Counted from the first letter of the stretch, positions 43,902-53,177 are shown. The stretch is 64,000 nucleotides of DNA from Rhodococcus sp. (in: high G+C Gram-positive bacteria) (GCF_023264675.1 NZ_JAHFVG010000003.1:1-64000), one strand, 5' to 3'. The notes: generated by a model from the letters alone, not told the origin. Numbers and translations are program-made.

Positions 43902-43920
43902 GTAGGGTTCCGTAACCTAA
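43902..43920 (+). promoter_or_regulatory. IdeR/DtxR iron box of the iron ABC operon
   Basis: GTAGGGTTCCGTAACCTAA matches the IdeR consensus at 14 of 19 positions, with a good right half (TAACCTAA). It is 40 bp before the GTG start of the first permease gene. Confidence 0.75.
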
Positions 43921-43959
43921 GTGTTTGCACCTTCAACACAGTGAGGAGTCACGACCACA

Positions 43960-45435
43960 GTGACGACTGCACCATTGCTCGGTTCGGGAGGTCATCACCC
44001 GAATCCGGACGACGACTATGCGAAGGAAGAGATTCCCCGTGGTCCGGCACCGTGGACCCCGCGAATCGCGGCCACCGTCGTCGACCTCGCAATCGTTCTC
44101 TTGCCCTTGGGGATCGGTTGGTCGATAGTCGACTCGCTCCGGGACGACAACGGTGGAGGTCAGGCCGATCGGTTCGTGTTCGGCACGATCGCGGTCGCCA
44201 TCGCGCTCGGACTACTCCTGTGGAACCAAGGATTCCGAGAAGGCAAAGAAGGCCAGAGCACCGGAATGCGGTGGACCGACCTGATCGTGCGTGACGCCGA
44301 GACCGGCGATCCGATCGGCGTTCGACGAGCTCTGCTGCGACAGTTCGGAATCGGCCGTCGCGCAGCCGAGGTCGTCCGCGAGAAGACGGCTCTCGACGAA
44401 CAGTTCACACCGATTGCACGTGACAACTCGGTGTCAGGCATCCGCAAACGCCGAATTCTGGGCCTCATCATTCTGGCGGTCGCTCTCGTGGCCGCGATCG
44501 TGGCGAGCATCGCCATCGGTGCTCGTCCTCTGACGTTCGACGAGATCGGCCATGCCCTGTTCCACTCGACCGGAACCGACACCGACATCATCGTTCGCAC
44601 GCTTCGAGTGCCGCGAACACTGCTTGCTCTGGTGGTCGGCATCGCCCTGGGTATCGCGGGTGCACTCATTCAGGGGCACACCAGGAATCCGCTGGCCGAC
44701 GCCGGACTGCTCGGCCTCAATTCCGGCGCGGCGTTCCTGGTCGTCCTGTCCATCTATTTCTTCCGGTTCAACTCCCCCAGCCAGTATCTGTGGTTCGCTT
44801 TCGCCGGTTCGGCGCTCGCCAGCGTCGTCGTCTTCGGGCTCTCGTCCATCGGCAATGCCAAGGCCAGCCCGCTCAACCTTGCGCTGGCGGGTGCTGGTGT
44901 CGCGTTCTTCCTGGCAGCCATGACGAATGCGGTCGTGCTGTTGGACCAGACCAGCCTCGACGGCTACCGATTCTGGTCGGTGGGGTCGGTTGCAGGCAGA
45001 GGGCTCGATGTCCTGTGGCAGGTCTTGCCGTTCCTGGTAGTCGGAGTGTTGATCGCACTGGCGAGCACCCCGGGCCTGAATGTCATGAGCCTGGGAGAAG
45101 ACGTCGCTCGCTCGCTCGGGACCAACATTGCACTTACTCGAACAATCGGCATCGTCGCTATTACTTTGCTGACCGGCGCTGCGACGGCCGCGTGCGGACC
45201 GATCGCATTCATCGGACTGGTGGTGCCGCACGTTGCCCGTGTCGTCACCGGTCCCGACTATCGATGGCTGGTTCCCTACGCAGGTCTGATGGGCGGAGTC
45301 ATGTTGATGATCGCCGACGTCATCGGCCGCGTTGTGGTCAGACCGGGTGAGCTCCAGGTCGGCATCGTGCTTGCACTGTTCGGCGCGCCGTTCTTCATCG
45401 CACTCGTTCGACGCCGGAAGTTGGCAAGCCTGTGA
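43960..45435 (+). CDS. RDD domain fused to FecCD-type iron-siderophore permease
   Basis: A 491-residue protein in two parts. Residues ~28-150 are an RDD domain (WTPRIAATVVDLAIVLLPLG, then GQSTGMRWTDLIVRDAETGDPIGVRRALLRQF). From ~165 it is a FecCD permease with about nine helices (RVPRTLLALVVGIALGIAGALIQGHTRNPLADAGLLGLNSGAAF and TAACGPIAFIGLVVPHVAR). Usual FecCD permeases have ~330 residues without the RDD part. The start GTG 43960 follows GAGGAG. It overlaps the next permease gene by 4 bp (GTGA). It forms a heterodimeric channel for a ferric siderophore. Confidence 0.9.
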   Translation: MTTAPLLGSGGHHPNPDDDYAKEEIPRGPAPWTPRIAATVVDLAIVLLPLGIGWSIVDSLRDDNGGGQADRFVFGTIAVAIALGLLLWNQGFREGKEGQSTGMRWTDLIVRDAETGDPIGVRRALLRQFGIGRRAAEVVREKTALDEQFTPIARDNSVSGIRKRRILGLIILAVALVAAIVASIAIGARPLTFDEIGHALFHSTGTDTDIIVRTLRVPRTLLALVVGIALGIAGALIQGHTRNPLADAGLLGLNSGAAFLVVLSIYFFRFNSPSQYLWFAFAGSALASVVVFGLSSIGNAKASPLNLALAGAGVAFFLAAMTNAVVLLDQTSLDGYRFWSVGSVAGRGLDVLWQVLPFLVVGVLIALASTPGLNVMSLGEDVARSLGTNIALTRTIGIVAITLLTGAATAACGPIAFIGLVVPHVARVVTGPDYRWLVPYAGLMGGVMLMIADVIGRVVVRPGELQVGIVLALFGAPFFIALVRRRKLASL

Positions 45436-46538
45436 CTGCTCCTACCGATTCCCATGTATCGACGCTGAAGACGTCAGCGTCGAAAGTACCTACGCGGCCT
45501 CCGTTCCGGCTCGGACCGGTGTCTCTGGTCAGGCGGCCGGTCATGGTCGCGGTCAACGTGGTGATGGTCGCCGCGCTCTTCCTCGTTGTCTGCGTCAACA
45601 TCGGCCGCGGCGACTTTCCTCTCTCGATCGCGCAGGTAATCGACGTGCTGTTCGGCGGCGGAACGCGAATCGAACGATTCATCGTCATGGATCTTCGACT
45701 CCCCCGCTCGCTCACCGGACTTCTCGTCGGCATGGCACTCGGAATGTCGGGTGCGGTGACGCAGTCGATCTCGCGAAACTCGTTGGCCAGCCCCGACATT
45801 CTGGGAATTACTGCCGGCGCCAGTGCCGCGGCGGTTGCCTTGATCGTTCTCGGTGGTGGTGGCACCTTCGTCGGCGTACTCGCCACCGTCGGCCTCCCGA
45901 TTGTTGCGCTGGTCGGCGGCGTGGTCACCGCAGTCGTCATCTACGCCCTTGCCTGGAAGCGTGGGGTGGAAGGGTTTCGACTGATTCTCGTCGGTATCGC
46001 CATCAACGCAATGTTGACCGCCGCCGTCGGTTGGTTGCTGGTCTCCGCCGACATCAACGATGTCTCGCGAGCTCAACTATGGCTCAACGGCTCCTTGAAC
46101 GGCGCCGACTGGAGCAAGGTGTGGCCGGTCCTGATCGCGGTCGTGGTCATCGGCGGCGGGACCGTCGTTGCAACCTTCACCCTCGGAGCTCTTCGGCTCG
46201 GCGACGACAACGCTCGTTCGCTCGGTGTCCGACTGCAGTACGGCCAAGCTGGTCTTCTGTTGGCGTCGGTCGCCCTTGCTGCCATCGCCACCGCGGCCGC
46301 AGGCCCGATCGGTTTCGTCGCTCTGGCCGCTCCCCAGATAGCACTACGCATCCTGAAGACGCCAGGACCCCCGATCATCGCATCGGCAATCATCGGCGGA
46401 CTTCTGGTGGTCGGAAGCGATCTCATAGCTCGCACCATCCTTCCGATCGAACTTCCGGTAGGCATCGTCACCTCGGCACTGGGTGGCCCGTTCCTGCTGT
46501 ATCTCCTCGTTCGGACCAATCGAAAGGCCTCCGCATGA
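45432..46538 (+). CDS. Iron-siderophore ABC transporter permease (FecCD family)
   Basis: A 368-residue permease. The motif RLPRSLTGLLVGMALGMSGAVTQSISRNSLASPDILGI is the FecCD hallmark, and GPIGFVALAAPQIALRIL the second. About nine to ten helices are present. It starts at GTG 45432 within the stop of the preceding RDD-permease gene, and its stop overlaps the ATPase start by 4 bp, so the three are translationally coupled. No siderophore-binding protein is encoded in this operon; it must act from another locus. Confidence 0.93.
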   Translation: MTAPTDSHVSTLKTSASKVPTRPPFRLGPVSLVRRPVMVAVNVVMVAALFLVVCVNIGRGDFPLSIAQVIDVLFGGGTRIERFIVMDLRLPRSLTGLLVGMALGMSGAVTQSISRNSLASPDILGITAGASAAAVALIVLGGGGTFVGVLATVGLPIVALVGGVVTAVVIYALAWKRGVEGFRLILVGIAINAMLTAAVGWLLVSADINDVSRAQLWLNGSLNGADWSKVWPVLIAVVVIGGGTVVATFTLGALRLGDDNARSLGVRLQYGQAGLLLASVALAAIATAAAGPIGFVALAAPQIALRILKTPGPPIIASAIIGGLLVVGSDLIARTILPIELPVGIVTSALGGPFLLYLLVRTNRKASA

Positions 46539-47395
46539 CCACCACCGAGCCGTCGCGATTGGTCGCGGAAGATCTGACACTCGGCTACGGCGACCGGATC
46601 ATCGTCGAACACCTCGATCTGAAGATCCACACCGGCGTCATCACCACAGTCATCGGACCCAACGGTTGTGGCAAGAGCACGTTGCTTCGCTCACTCGGCC
46701 GGTTGCTCAAGCCGAAATCCGGCAAGGTTGTCCTGGACGGGAAAGCAATTTCGTCCATGCGGACGAAGGACGTCGCGCGCGTACTCGGGATGCTGCCGCA
46801 GGCGCCGGTCGCACCGGAGGGCTTGACCGTCGGAGACCTGGTCTCACGAGGCCGGCATCCCCACCAGTCGTGGATTCGTCAATGGAGCTCGGACGACCAG
46901 TCGGAAGTCGCCAATGCGCTCGAGTTGACGGGAGTCGGCGATTTGGCCGATCGTCCCGTCGACGAACTGTCGGGTGGTCAGCGGCAGCGCGCGTGGATCT
47001 CCATGGCTTTGGCCCAAGGTACGGACATACTCCTGCTCGACGAGCCGACCACCTACCTCGACCTCGCGCACTCGGTCGAGGTGCTCGACCTGGTCGATCG
47101 CCTGCACGAGGAGATGGGGAGAACAGTCGTCATGGTCCTCCACGATCTCAATCTCGCTGTGCGATACAGCGATCAACTGATCGTCATGAAAGCAGGCAAG
47201 GTCGTGAAGTCCGGGAAACCTCAGGACATCATCTCCGAGGAACTGTTGCTCGACGTGTTCGGCCTCGAAGCGAGCGTCATCGAGGACCCGGTTTCCGACC
47301 GGCCGCTGATCGTGCCGATCGGCACCCGCCACGTGTACGGGGCCGTCGGAGGTCCGGTGAAGAACGGAGGTTTCGCCGGCCCGAGCGGGTCCTAA
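46535..47395 (+). CDS. Iron-siderophore ABC transporter ATP-binding protein (FecE-like)
   Basis: A 286-residue ATPase. Walker A is GPNGCGKST, the signature LSGGQRQRAWISMA, and Walker B ILLLDEPTTYLDLAHSVEVLDLV, with the His switch in VLHDLNLAVRYSD. The YLDLAHQ-like D-loop is characteristic of FecE/FepC iron importers. Its last 4 bp overlap, convergently, the stop of the MprF-like gene. Confidence 0.94.
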   Translation: MTTTEPSRLVAEDLTLGYGDRIIVEHLDLKIHTGVITTVIGPNGCGKSTLLRSLGRLLKPKSGKVVLDGKAISSMRTKDVARVLGMLPQAPVAPEGLTVGDLVSRGRHPHQSWIRQWSSDDQSEVANALELTGVGDLADRPVDELSGGQRQRAWISMALAQGTDILLLDEPTTYLDLAHSVEVLDLVDRLHEEMGRTVVMVLHDLNLAVRYSDQLIVMKAGKVVKSGKPQDIISEELLLDVFGLEASVIEDPVSDRPLIVPIGTRHVYGAVGGPVKNGGFAGPSGS

Positions 47396-50007
47396 CGCTC
47401 GATCATCGTGCGAACCAGTTTGACGCCCTGCCCGATGGAGACATCGGGTAGGTAGGCACGCCCGACTGCATTTCCAATGCTCGGCAAAGCGGCGGGGTCC
47501 GCAAAGGTCATGTGCATCGGCTCGTATCGCGGCTGGAATTTCGATTTGAACGCGAGCAGCGATCGAAATCCGTAGACGGGCTCCAGGGTTCGTCCGAGCA
47601 CGTCCAGAAGGCGGTCCAACAACCGCGAGAACGTGAGCTCCTCCGACGGCGTACTGTCCGCATGACGATCGTCGTCGATCTTGGCGAGGGGCGCACCCGA
47701 CAGGCTGAGGAACCGAACTCCTTCGTCCTTCAGGAGGATTGCCGCCGACGCAATCAGAAATTCCATGGTCGGCCTGAAACCCTCCGAGCGACGCCGCATG
47801 AAATCGAGTGTCCATCCGACGATCTCACCGTCCTCGTACACCGGCATCCACGACGTGATCCCGTGAACCGTTCGGTGCTCGTCGACGGCAATGAGGCATC
47901 GCACCGCTGGGTCGTCCACCTCGTCGAGTCCGCCGAGTGTGAATCCCATCTCGGGCATGCCTTTGTCCGCCACCCACTCCTCCGATATCGCGGTGATCTG
48001 ATCGGTGATCGCGAGAGGAGCATCCGGGAATCGAATCCATTCGGCAACCACGCCTGCCTTCTTCGCGCGGTTGAGTGCTGTGCGGACGTCCTGAAAACGC
48101 TTGCCGGTGAACGCAAGATCCTTCAGGTCGAGGACCGTCTCCTCCCCTACCTGAATTCCCCCCCATCCGATGCCGTCGGTGATTGCCCGCACCGCGGGCG
48201 TTACCGAGTAGAAGCACGGAATCCACCCGTTTCTGGAGGCAAACTCGGCGAAATCGACGACGTTGTCTCGTAGCCGCTCGGAGGGCCCGACAGGATCTCC
48301 TGTCGTCAGTGCTACTCCGGAAATGACACGATATGCGACGAAGCTCTTCCCATCGGGCGAAAACCAGTACGAGTTTCCGCGCCAGGTTGTCATCCAGGAC
48401 AATGCGCTACCGGTACTCCCCATCAGCAGAGACCGTGCTCGTTCGGTCGCTCCCGCGTCGGCTCCTGAGGCGGGAGTCAAGAACGTGTTCAGGACAAGCA
48501 CACACAGAGCAGACCAGAAGATGACTCCGGTCCACTCGAACAGCAGTGTGGCCAATGCACTTTCCGGGAGAAGCCGAGGTTCCAACCACTGAATGTAGAC
48601 CGGTGGAATCAAGCGTTGAGGAAAGTCCGCCAGAAGTCCGACCGCGCTCGGTTCGGGATCGAATCCGCTGCGAGTTGCAAGCCCGCCCAACACGTAGACG
48701 ACTGCCAGAATCACGAGAACGCTCACCGCGGACACCGTGAATTTTCGGTAGGTTCCCCGCGGCCCCGACACGTCGAAGTACCTTCGGGTGAGCAGCAGGA
48801 TGATCAAGATCGCGAGCGGAAGCAGGAACGGCACAATCGTCCGGTACGCGGTCGGTGATTCCAGCCCGTAGAAGACCGATTCGTCGTCGCCTGCCTCGAT
48901 GAATCGGATGGCGTAGTTGGCAATCGAGACGACCAGAAGCACTACCTGCGCGAAAACTGATGCGTACCAGGCAAATTTACGACCACGACGGAGTCCGTCC
49001 GCGAGAAACAAAAGGAAGATCGACGGCATCAACGACAATATCGTCGGCCCGATGCCACCGAGTCGGAGTTCGAGCAGACCCGATCGGCATTCGGGATCCG
49101 TCGCCGATTCGGCGCAGATGTCTCTCACTTCCGATGCGGTGTACGGAACGCCACTGATCACATCTCGCAACACTGCGAAGGGTCCGACGGCGTCCGGGCT
49201 GAGGGCTGCGAGTATCGGACCGAGCGTGCTCGCCGCGACGACGAGGGCGACCAGAACCCGGCCTTCACGTTGAGTTCCTGCCAACCGGGGTCCTCGAGCG
49301 GATCGCCCGACGATCACCGGCCCGAGAACGAGGCCGACCACCGCAGCCGCGAGTCGCACCACATCCTGCAAGTGACCGCTGAAGAGAGCCGAGGTGATCA
49401 GGAGCGCCAACAGACCGACACGTATTCGTCGGCGCCACATCGTGTCCATGCGCGAACTCGCGACCATGACGACCCCGACGATCCACGTGGTCGGACCGAT
49501 CGCGGTTCCAACGTGCAGACGGAATCCCCAGTCCGCGTCGAATGTTTTGGCCAGGGCCGCAATTCCAAGTCCTAGCAGGGAGCCCAGAATCTGAGTGGCA
49601 ACGGCGGCGATCGCGAATCGACGCGACCCGATGCGCCGTTCTATCGGCGCTGCCGCCACGAACACTGCCACGACGAAAACCACGTAACCGATGACACCGG
49701 GTGTGAAGAGCCCTGCGGTGAGTGCCGTCCACAGCCGAAACTCTTCGAAGGGCATGATTCCGAGTGCGAAGTCGTGATGGAGAGTGTTGCCCTCCATCAC
49801 CAGTCCGACAGCGGCCAGCACCGACACGACGACGAGCAATCCGATACTGACCGGTGCACCCTTCGCACCGAACACGACGAGTGCCCACAACCTGGCGACC
49901 TGACGCCCGAACGTCCGCCATGCACCGACCGCGCGATCACGGCGGCGGTCCAACCACGACGGGGAAGGCGGCTCGACGGTCGGAACATCCGCGACGGTGT
50001 CGTTCAC
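47392..50007 (-). CDS. MprF-like aminoacyl-lipid synthase (DUF2156) with rhomboid-like membrane domain
   Basis: 871 residues from GTG 50007, which overlaps the esterase stop by 4 bp (GTGA); the frame to 50067 is less likely. The N-terminal ~230 residues resemble a rhomboid fold (FRLWTALTAGLF, GHLQDVVRLAAAVVG) but lack the catalytic Ser motif. About 8 more helices follow to ~525. The C-terminal 330 residues are an LPG-synthase domain: YWFSPDGKSFVAYRVISGVALTTGDPVG, FTGKRFQDVRTALNRAKK and GWTLDFMRRRSEGF. Such enzymes transfer an amino acid from aminoacyl-tRNA to membrane lipids and lower cationic-peptide sensitivity. Confidence 0.85.
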   Translation of the reverse strand: MNDTVADVPTVEPPSPSWLDRRRDRAVGAWRTFGRQVARLWALVVFGAKGAPVSIGLLVVVSVLAAVGLVMEGNTLHHDFALGIMPFEEFRLWTALTAGLFTPGVIGYVVFVVAVFVAAAPIERRIGSRRFAIAAVATQILGSLLGLGIAALAKTFDADWGFRLHVGTAIGPTTWIVGVVMVASSRMDTMWRRRIRVGLLALLITSALFSGHLQDVVRLAAAVVGLVLGPVIVGRSARGPRLAGTQREGRVLVALVVAASTLGPILAALSPDAVGPFAVLRDVISGVPYTASEVRDICAESATDPECRSGLLELRLGGIGPTILSLMPSIFLLFLADGLRRGRKFAWYASVFAQVVLLVVSIANYAIRFIEAGDDESVFYGLESPTAYRTIVPFLLPLAILIILLLTRRYFDVSGPRGTYRKFTVSAVSVLVILAVVYVLGGLATRSGFDPEPSAVGLLADFPQRLIPPVYIQWLEPRLLPESALATLLFEWTGVIFWSALCVLVLNTFLTPASGADAGATERARSLLMGSTGSALSWMTTWRGNSYWFSPDGKSFVAYRVISGVALTTGDPVGPSERLRDNVVDFAEFASRNGWIPCFYSVTPAVRAITDGIGWGGIQVGEETVLDLKDLAFTGKRFQDVRTALNRAKKAGVVAEWIRFPDAPLAITDQITAISEEWVADKGMPEMGFTLGGLDEVDDPAVRCLIAVDEHRTVHGITSWMPVYEDGEIVGWTLDFMRRRSEGFRPTMEFLIASAAILLKDEGVRFLSLSGAPLAKIDDDRHADSTPSEELTFSRLLDRLLDVLGRTLEPVYGFRSLLAFKSKFQPRYEPMHMTFADPAALPSIGNAVGRAYLPDVSIGQGVKLVRTMIER

Positions 50008-51329
50008 GAGATCAACCCCACTCTTTGCATCAACCACGGCAATTCTTGCTTCAGACCTTCCGACCACACGGCGAAGCTGTGACCGCCGGGAACTTCCAGG
50101 TAGCGGACGTCCATTCCAGCAGCCTTGGCGGCGTCGTACATTGCTTGCTGGCCAGGCTTGTAGTCATTGTCGTCGGCGCCGACGACGAACGCACCACCCG
50201 AATCGGGGTACTTCTTCGTCTTCAGCAGGTCCATCGGGTTGACGGCGACAAATGCTGCTTCGTCGCCGCCGAAGGCTTCGGACACGGTTCTGCCGCGGTC
50301 ACCGAGTGTTGGTTCTGCTTGCCCCGACAGATCGAGGAATGTCGGATAGACCTCGGGATGGTTCGTTGCCATCTGAATCGAGCAGGTGCCTCCGTACGAC
50401 AATCCGCCGATGATCCAACTGTGCGGTTCATCGTTCACCTGCAGCGAGGATTCGATCCACTTCGGTACATCCTGCGACAGATAGGTATCGACGTTTCCCA
50501 GCGGGGAATCGACGCACAAGGGATTGGCGATGGTTGAACCAGTGCCGTCGGCCACGACGACGACGGGAGCAAGCCCGTTGTGGTCGCGCGCGAACTCGTC
50601 CATGGTGATCGCGAGCAATCCGCCGTTCAGCCAGTCTTCGGGCTCACCGGGTTGGCCTGCGAGCAAGACGAGTACCGGCAGGAGGGGGCGTCGATCCGTG
50701 AAGTACGCCGGAGGGAGATATATCTGCGCAGGGCGCGCCGAGAAGTTCGACGCCGTCGGCGGAATCGTCGCCGAGGTGATTTTGCCCGCCGACGGCATCT
50801 CTGCCGGTGCCGTCCATACGGAATCGAGGGGGCTGCCGGTGACGACGTCGGTTTGCCGCGGCGGCAAGTCCTGGAGATCGATTCGGTCCACTTCGTCTAT
50901 CCCGAGCAGTGTCCCGAGCGTCGGGTAGGCCGAGAACACGAGATTCACCTGTGCGGACGCCGCGACGACGACGAGCACGGCCGCAACGACGGACACGACC
51001 TTCCGGAAAAATCCGTGTGCCGCCACCGTGCGAGGAACGAGTAGGAACAGCGCTGCCAGTCCGATGCCGATCCAGACGTAGATCTCGACTTGGATCGGAT
51101 CCGGAAACGGACGCCATACCTTCTCGACCACGTAGTACAGGATTGCGGCCACCAGTGCCGACGCCAGCAGGCCGATCGGCAGTGCGCGTACGTACCACCT
51201 GGTTCCACAGCCGAGCAGCCACAGCGCTCCGGCCGCGCCCAGCACCGACAGGACGAGAGACGTCTTACCACTGACGAGCGACAACGAAACGAACCAGTTC
51301 AACGGACACCCACCGCACACTGTCCACAT
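50004..51329 (-). CDS. Membrane-anchored esterase/alpha-beta hydrolase (Esterase_D-like), partner of the MprF-like enzyme
   Basis: 441 residues from ATG 51329 (tentative; the frame opens at 51437). Four to five N-terminal helices to ~140 are followed by an extracytoplasmic esterase domain. AQIYLPPAYFTDRRPLLPVLVLLAGQPG is the oxyanion region, the nucleophile Ser is in IIGGLSYGGTCS, and the catalytic His is in EVPGGHSFAVW, as in esterase D and mycolyltransferases. Coupled to the MprF-like gene by a 4-bp overlap, it may hydrolyse or transfer the aminoacyl or acyl lipids made by it. Confidence 0.8.
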   Translation of the reverse strand: MWTVCGGCPLNWFVSLSLVSGKTSLVLSVLGAAGALWLLGCGTRWYVRALPIGLLASALVAAILYYVVEKVWRPFPDPIQVEIYVWIGIGLAALFLLVPRTVAAHGFFRKVVSVVAAVLVVVAASAQVNLVFSAYPTLGTLLGIDEVDRIDLQDLPPRQTDVVTGSPLDSVWTAPAEMPSAGKITSATIPPTASNFSARPAQIYLPPAYFTDRRPLLPVLVLLAGQPGEPEDWLNGGLLAITMDEFARDHNGLAPVVVVADGTGSTIANPLCVDSPLGNVDTYLSQDVPKWIESSLQVNDEPHSWIIGGLSYGGTCSIQMATNHPEVYPTFLDLSGQAEPTLGDRGRTVSEAFGGDEAAFVAVNPMDLLKTKKYPDSGGAFVVGADDNDYKPGQQAMYDAAKAAGMDVRYLEVPGGHSFAVWSEGLKQELPWLMQRVGLIS

Positions 51330-51453
51330 GACATGACTGCAGGATAAGCGGGTACGAGGCAGGGATGCGCACATTCCGCTCAGCCGCGCGATCTGTGTCG
51401 CCGATCGACCTCGTTCACGCGCTATGACGCATCCCACAAGGAGAGTCGAGCCA

Positions 51454-51495
51454 TACTACGATCAGTAGTACGCATTTGTGTCGGACTACACGTAG
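51454..51495. promoter_or_regulatory. Two BlaI-type operators upstream of the BlaI-like gene
   Basis: TACTAC-N5-GTAGTA at 51454-51470 is a perfect 6-bp inverted repeat. CTAC-N2-GTAG at 51486-51495 is a second, shorter copy 11 bp before the ATG. Both share the TACTAC/GTAG half-site known for BlaI/MecI repressors, including mycobacterial BlaI. Confidence 0.7.
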
Positions 51496-51505
51496 AGTTG
51501 GACGA

Positions 51506-51922
51506 ATGGCAGGTCTAGGCGAACTCGAGCGTGCAGTGATGGATCACCTGTGGGAATCTTCGGAACCACAGACGGTGCGGCAGGTGCACGAGGCCCTCGC
51601 GGCGCACCGAGAGCTTGCTTACACCACCGTGATGACCGTTCTCCAACGTCTGGCCAAGAAGCAACTCGTGGTTCAGCAGCGCGACGACCGAGCGCACCGC
51701 TACGTTCCACTGCACAGCCGCGACGAACTCGTGGCAAGTCTGATGGTCGATGCATTGGCACAAGCCCCCGAGTCCGGTGGCCGTGCCGCAGCGCTCGTCC
51801 ATTTCGTCGGCCAGGTGGGCGCAGACGAGGCCGCAGCACTCCGAGAGGCATTGGCGGCGCTCGAAGTGGCACAATCGGGCGGACGCTCCGACGGCCACGT
51901 CGAAGACCGACAATCCGATTGA
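51506..51922 (+). CDS. BlaI/MecI/CopY family winged-helix repressor
   Basis: A 138-residue repressor from ATG 51506 (the GTG at 51476 lies inside the operator region). LGELERAVMDHLWESSEPQTVRQVHEALAAHRELAYTTVMTVLQRLAKKQLV is the BlaI helix-turn-helix, and the C-terminal half is a dimerisation helix region. It is followed 24 bp later by an M56-type peptidase gene, the standard BlaI-BlaR pair of actinobacteria that controls beta-lactamase or envelope genes elsewhere. Autorepression through the TACTAC boxes is likely. Confidence 0.92.
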   Translation: MAGLGELERAVMDHLWESSEPQTVRQVHEALAAHRELAYTTVMTVLQRLAKKQLVVQQRDDRAHRYVPLHSRDELVASLMVDALAQAPESGGRAAALVHFVGQVGADEAAALREALAALEVAQSGGRSDGHVEDRQSD

Positions 51923-51946
51923 CCCCTGCCCTCGGTTAGTGAGGAA

Positions 51947-52909
51947 ATGAACTCCACCACAGCACTGGTTTTCGCATTGCTCGCCCTGCTGCTGACGGGG
52001 CCGGTTCCTGCATTCCTATCGCGCGCGACGTGGCCGTATCGAGCCCCTCGTGCGGCACTGGTGTTGTGGCAGGCGATTGCCGTCGCTGCAGTCTTTTCTG
52101 CGTTCAGCTCGGGCCTCGCCATCGGCGGACTTCTTCTGGTTCCCGGTGCCGACGGCAGACCGACCACCGCTCCGACCGACGAGATCGAAGCACTCGGCCT
52201 CCCCCTCTGGACTCTGTATGTCGTCGTTCTTGCCATCACTCTCGGCATCGGCGCAAAACTGATGTTCTCGGTCGTTCAGGTGGCGGTTCGCACCCGCAGG
52301 CGACGCGCTCGGCACCGCGTCCTGGTAGACCTACTCGACCGAGGCAGTGACAGCAGCCGGCCGTTTCCGGGTGTTCGCGATGCCGATGTACGCGTGCTGG
52401 ACGCGGTCGAACCCATTGCGTATTGCCTCCCCGGACTCCGGCAGCGTGTCGTGCTCAGTGAGGGTGTGCTGACCAACCTCTCGCGCTCGGAAATCACGGC
52501 CATCCTTTCTCACGAGCGCTCGCACCTACGCTCGCGCCACGATTTGGTACTCGAAGCATTCACCGCAGTCAACGAGGCGTTTCCGCGCATCGTTCGTAGC
52601 AAGTCCGCTCTCGGCAGCGTCCAATTACTGGTCGAACTCCTGGCAGACGATTCAGCTGTGAAGGTCACTGGACCTACGCCTCTCGCGCGAGCGTTGGTCA
52701 CATGCGCAGGGTCCACAGCTCCTCGCGGCGCTCTCGCCGCCGGCGGTCCCAGCACCTTGATTCGAGTTCGGCGCCTCAACGGTCCGCGCAGCGACGTCCG
52801 GACCAGCGCGGCGGCCTATGCGGGCGCGACGGTGATTCTCGTGGTCCCAACCATCTTCGTTGCAATGCCGTGGTTGGAGGAGCTGACGAGGTTGCTCGGC
52901 AACTCTTGA
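51947..52909 (+). CDS. BlaR1-like M56/M48 membrane metallopeptidase
   Basis: A 320-residue membrane protein with about four helices (at ~5-22, 38-65, 88-112 and a last one near 285-305). The zinc motif SHERSHLRSRHD (HExxH: HERSH near residue 188) sits on the cytoplasmic side, and the second ligand region is VELLADDSAV (E-x3-D). It lacks the C-terminal penicillin-sensor domain of staphylococcal BlaR1, like mycobacterial BlaR (Rv1845c type). It presumably cleaves the BlaI repressor encoded just upstream on sensing a signal. Confidence 0.88.
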   Translation: MNSTTALVFALLALLLTGPVPAFLSRATWPYRAPRAALVLWQAIAVAAVFSAFSSGLAIGGLLLVPGADGRPTTAPTDEIEALGLPLWTLYVVVLAITLGIGAKLMFSVVQVAVRTRRRRARHRVLVDLLDRGSDSSRPFPGVRDADVRVLDAVEPIAYCLPGLRQRVVLSEGVLTNLSRSEITAILSHERSHLRSRHDLVLEAFTAVNEAFPRIVRSKSALGSVQLLVELLADDSAVKVTGPTPLARALVTCAGSTAPRGALAAGGPSTLIRVRRLNGPRSDVRTSAAAYAGATVILVVPTIFVAMPWLEELTRLLGNS

Positions 52910-53177
52910 CAGTCGGCCAGCTCACATCTGTTCGAATCGATGAATCGAACACTTGTCGCGTACACTCGGTTACGGTCGCCATCGCGGCCTAGCAATTCGA
53001 TAAGGCACAAACAGCCCCACTCTGCGCACGATCTCTACGTAATCGGCGCACGGATGGCCAGGTGACAGTGCCCTGGCTCGTCATATATGTGTTGTAGCTG
53101 TTGTTTGTGCCCGGCTGACGGGTGTTTTCCCAGCTGTTGCTTCGTGGCGTGCCCGTAATCCGGAGAGGTTCAACTGC
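52910..53177 (+). promoter_or_regulatory. Long structured leader of the DEAD-box helicase gene
   Basis: A 268-bp gap without a gene. It holds small stems (GTTCGA/TCGAAC; GCCAGG/CCTGGC near 53060), an AT-richer TCATATATG patch near 53080 that could be a -10 region, and GGAGAGG 10 nt before the GTG start. Cold-shock helicase mRNAs often have long leaders; a regulatory role is inference. Confidence 0.35.
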
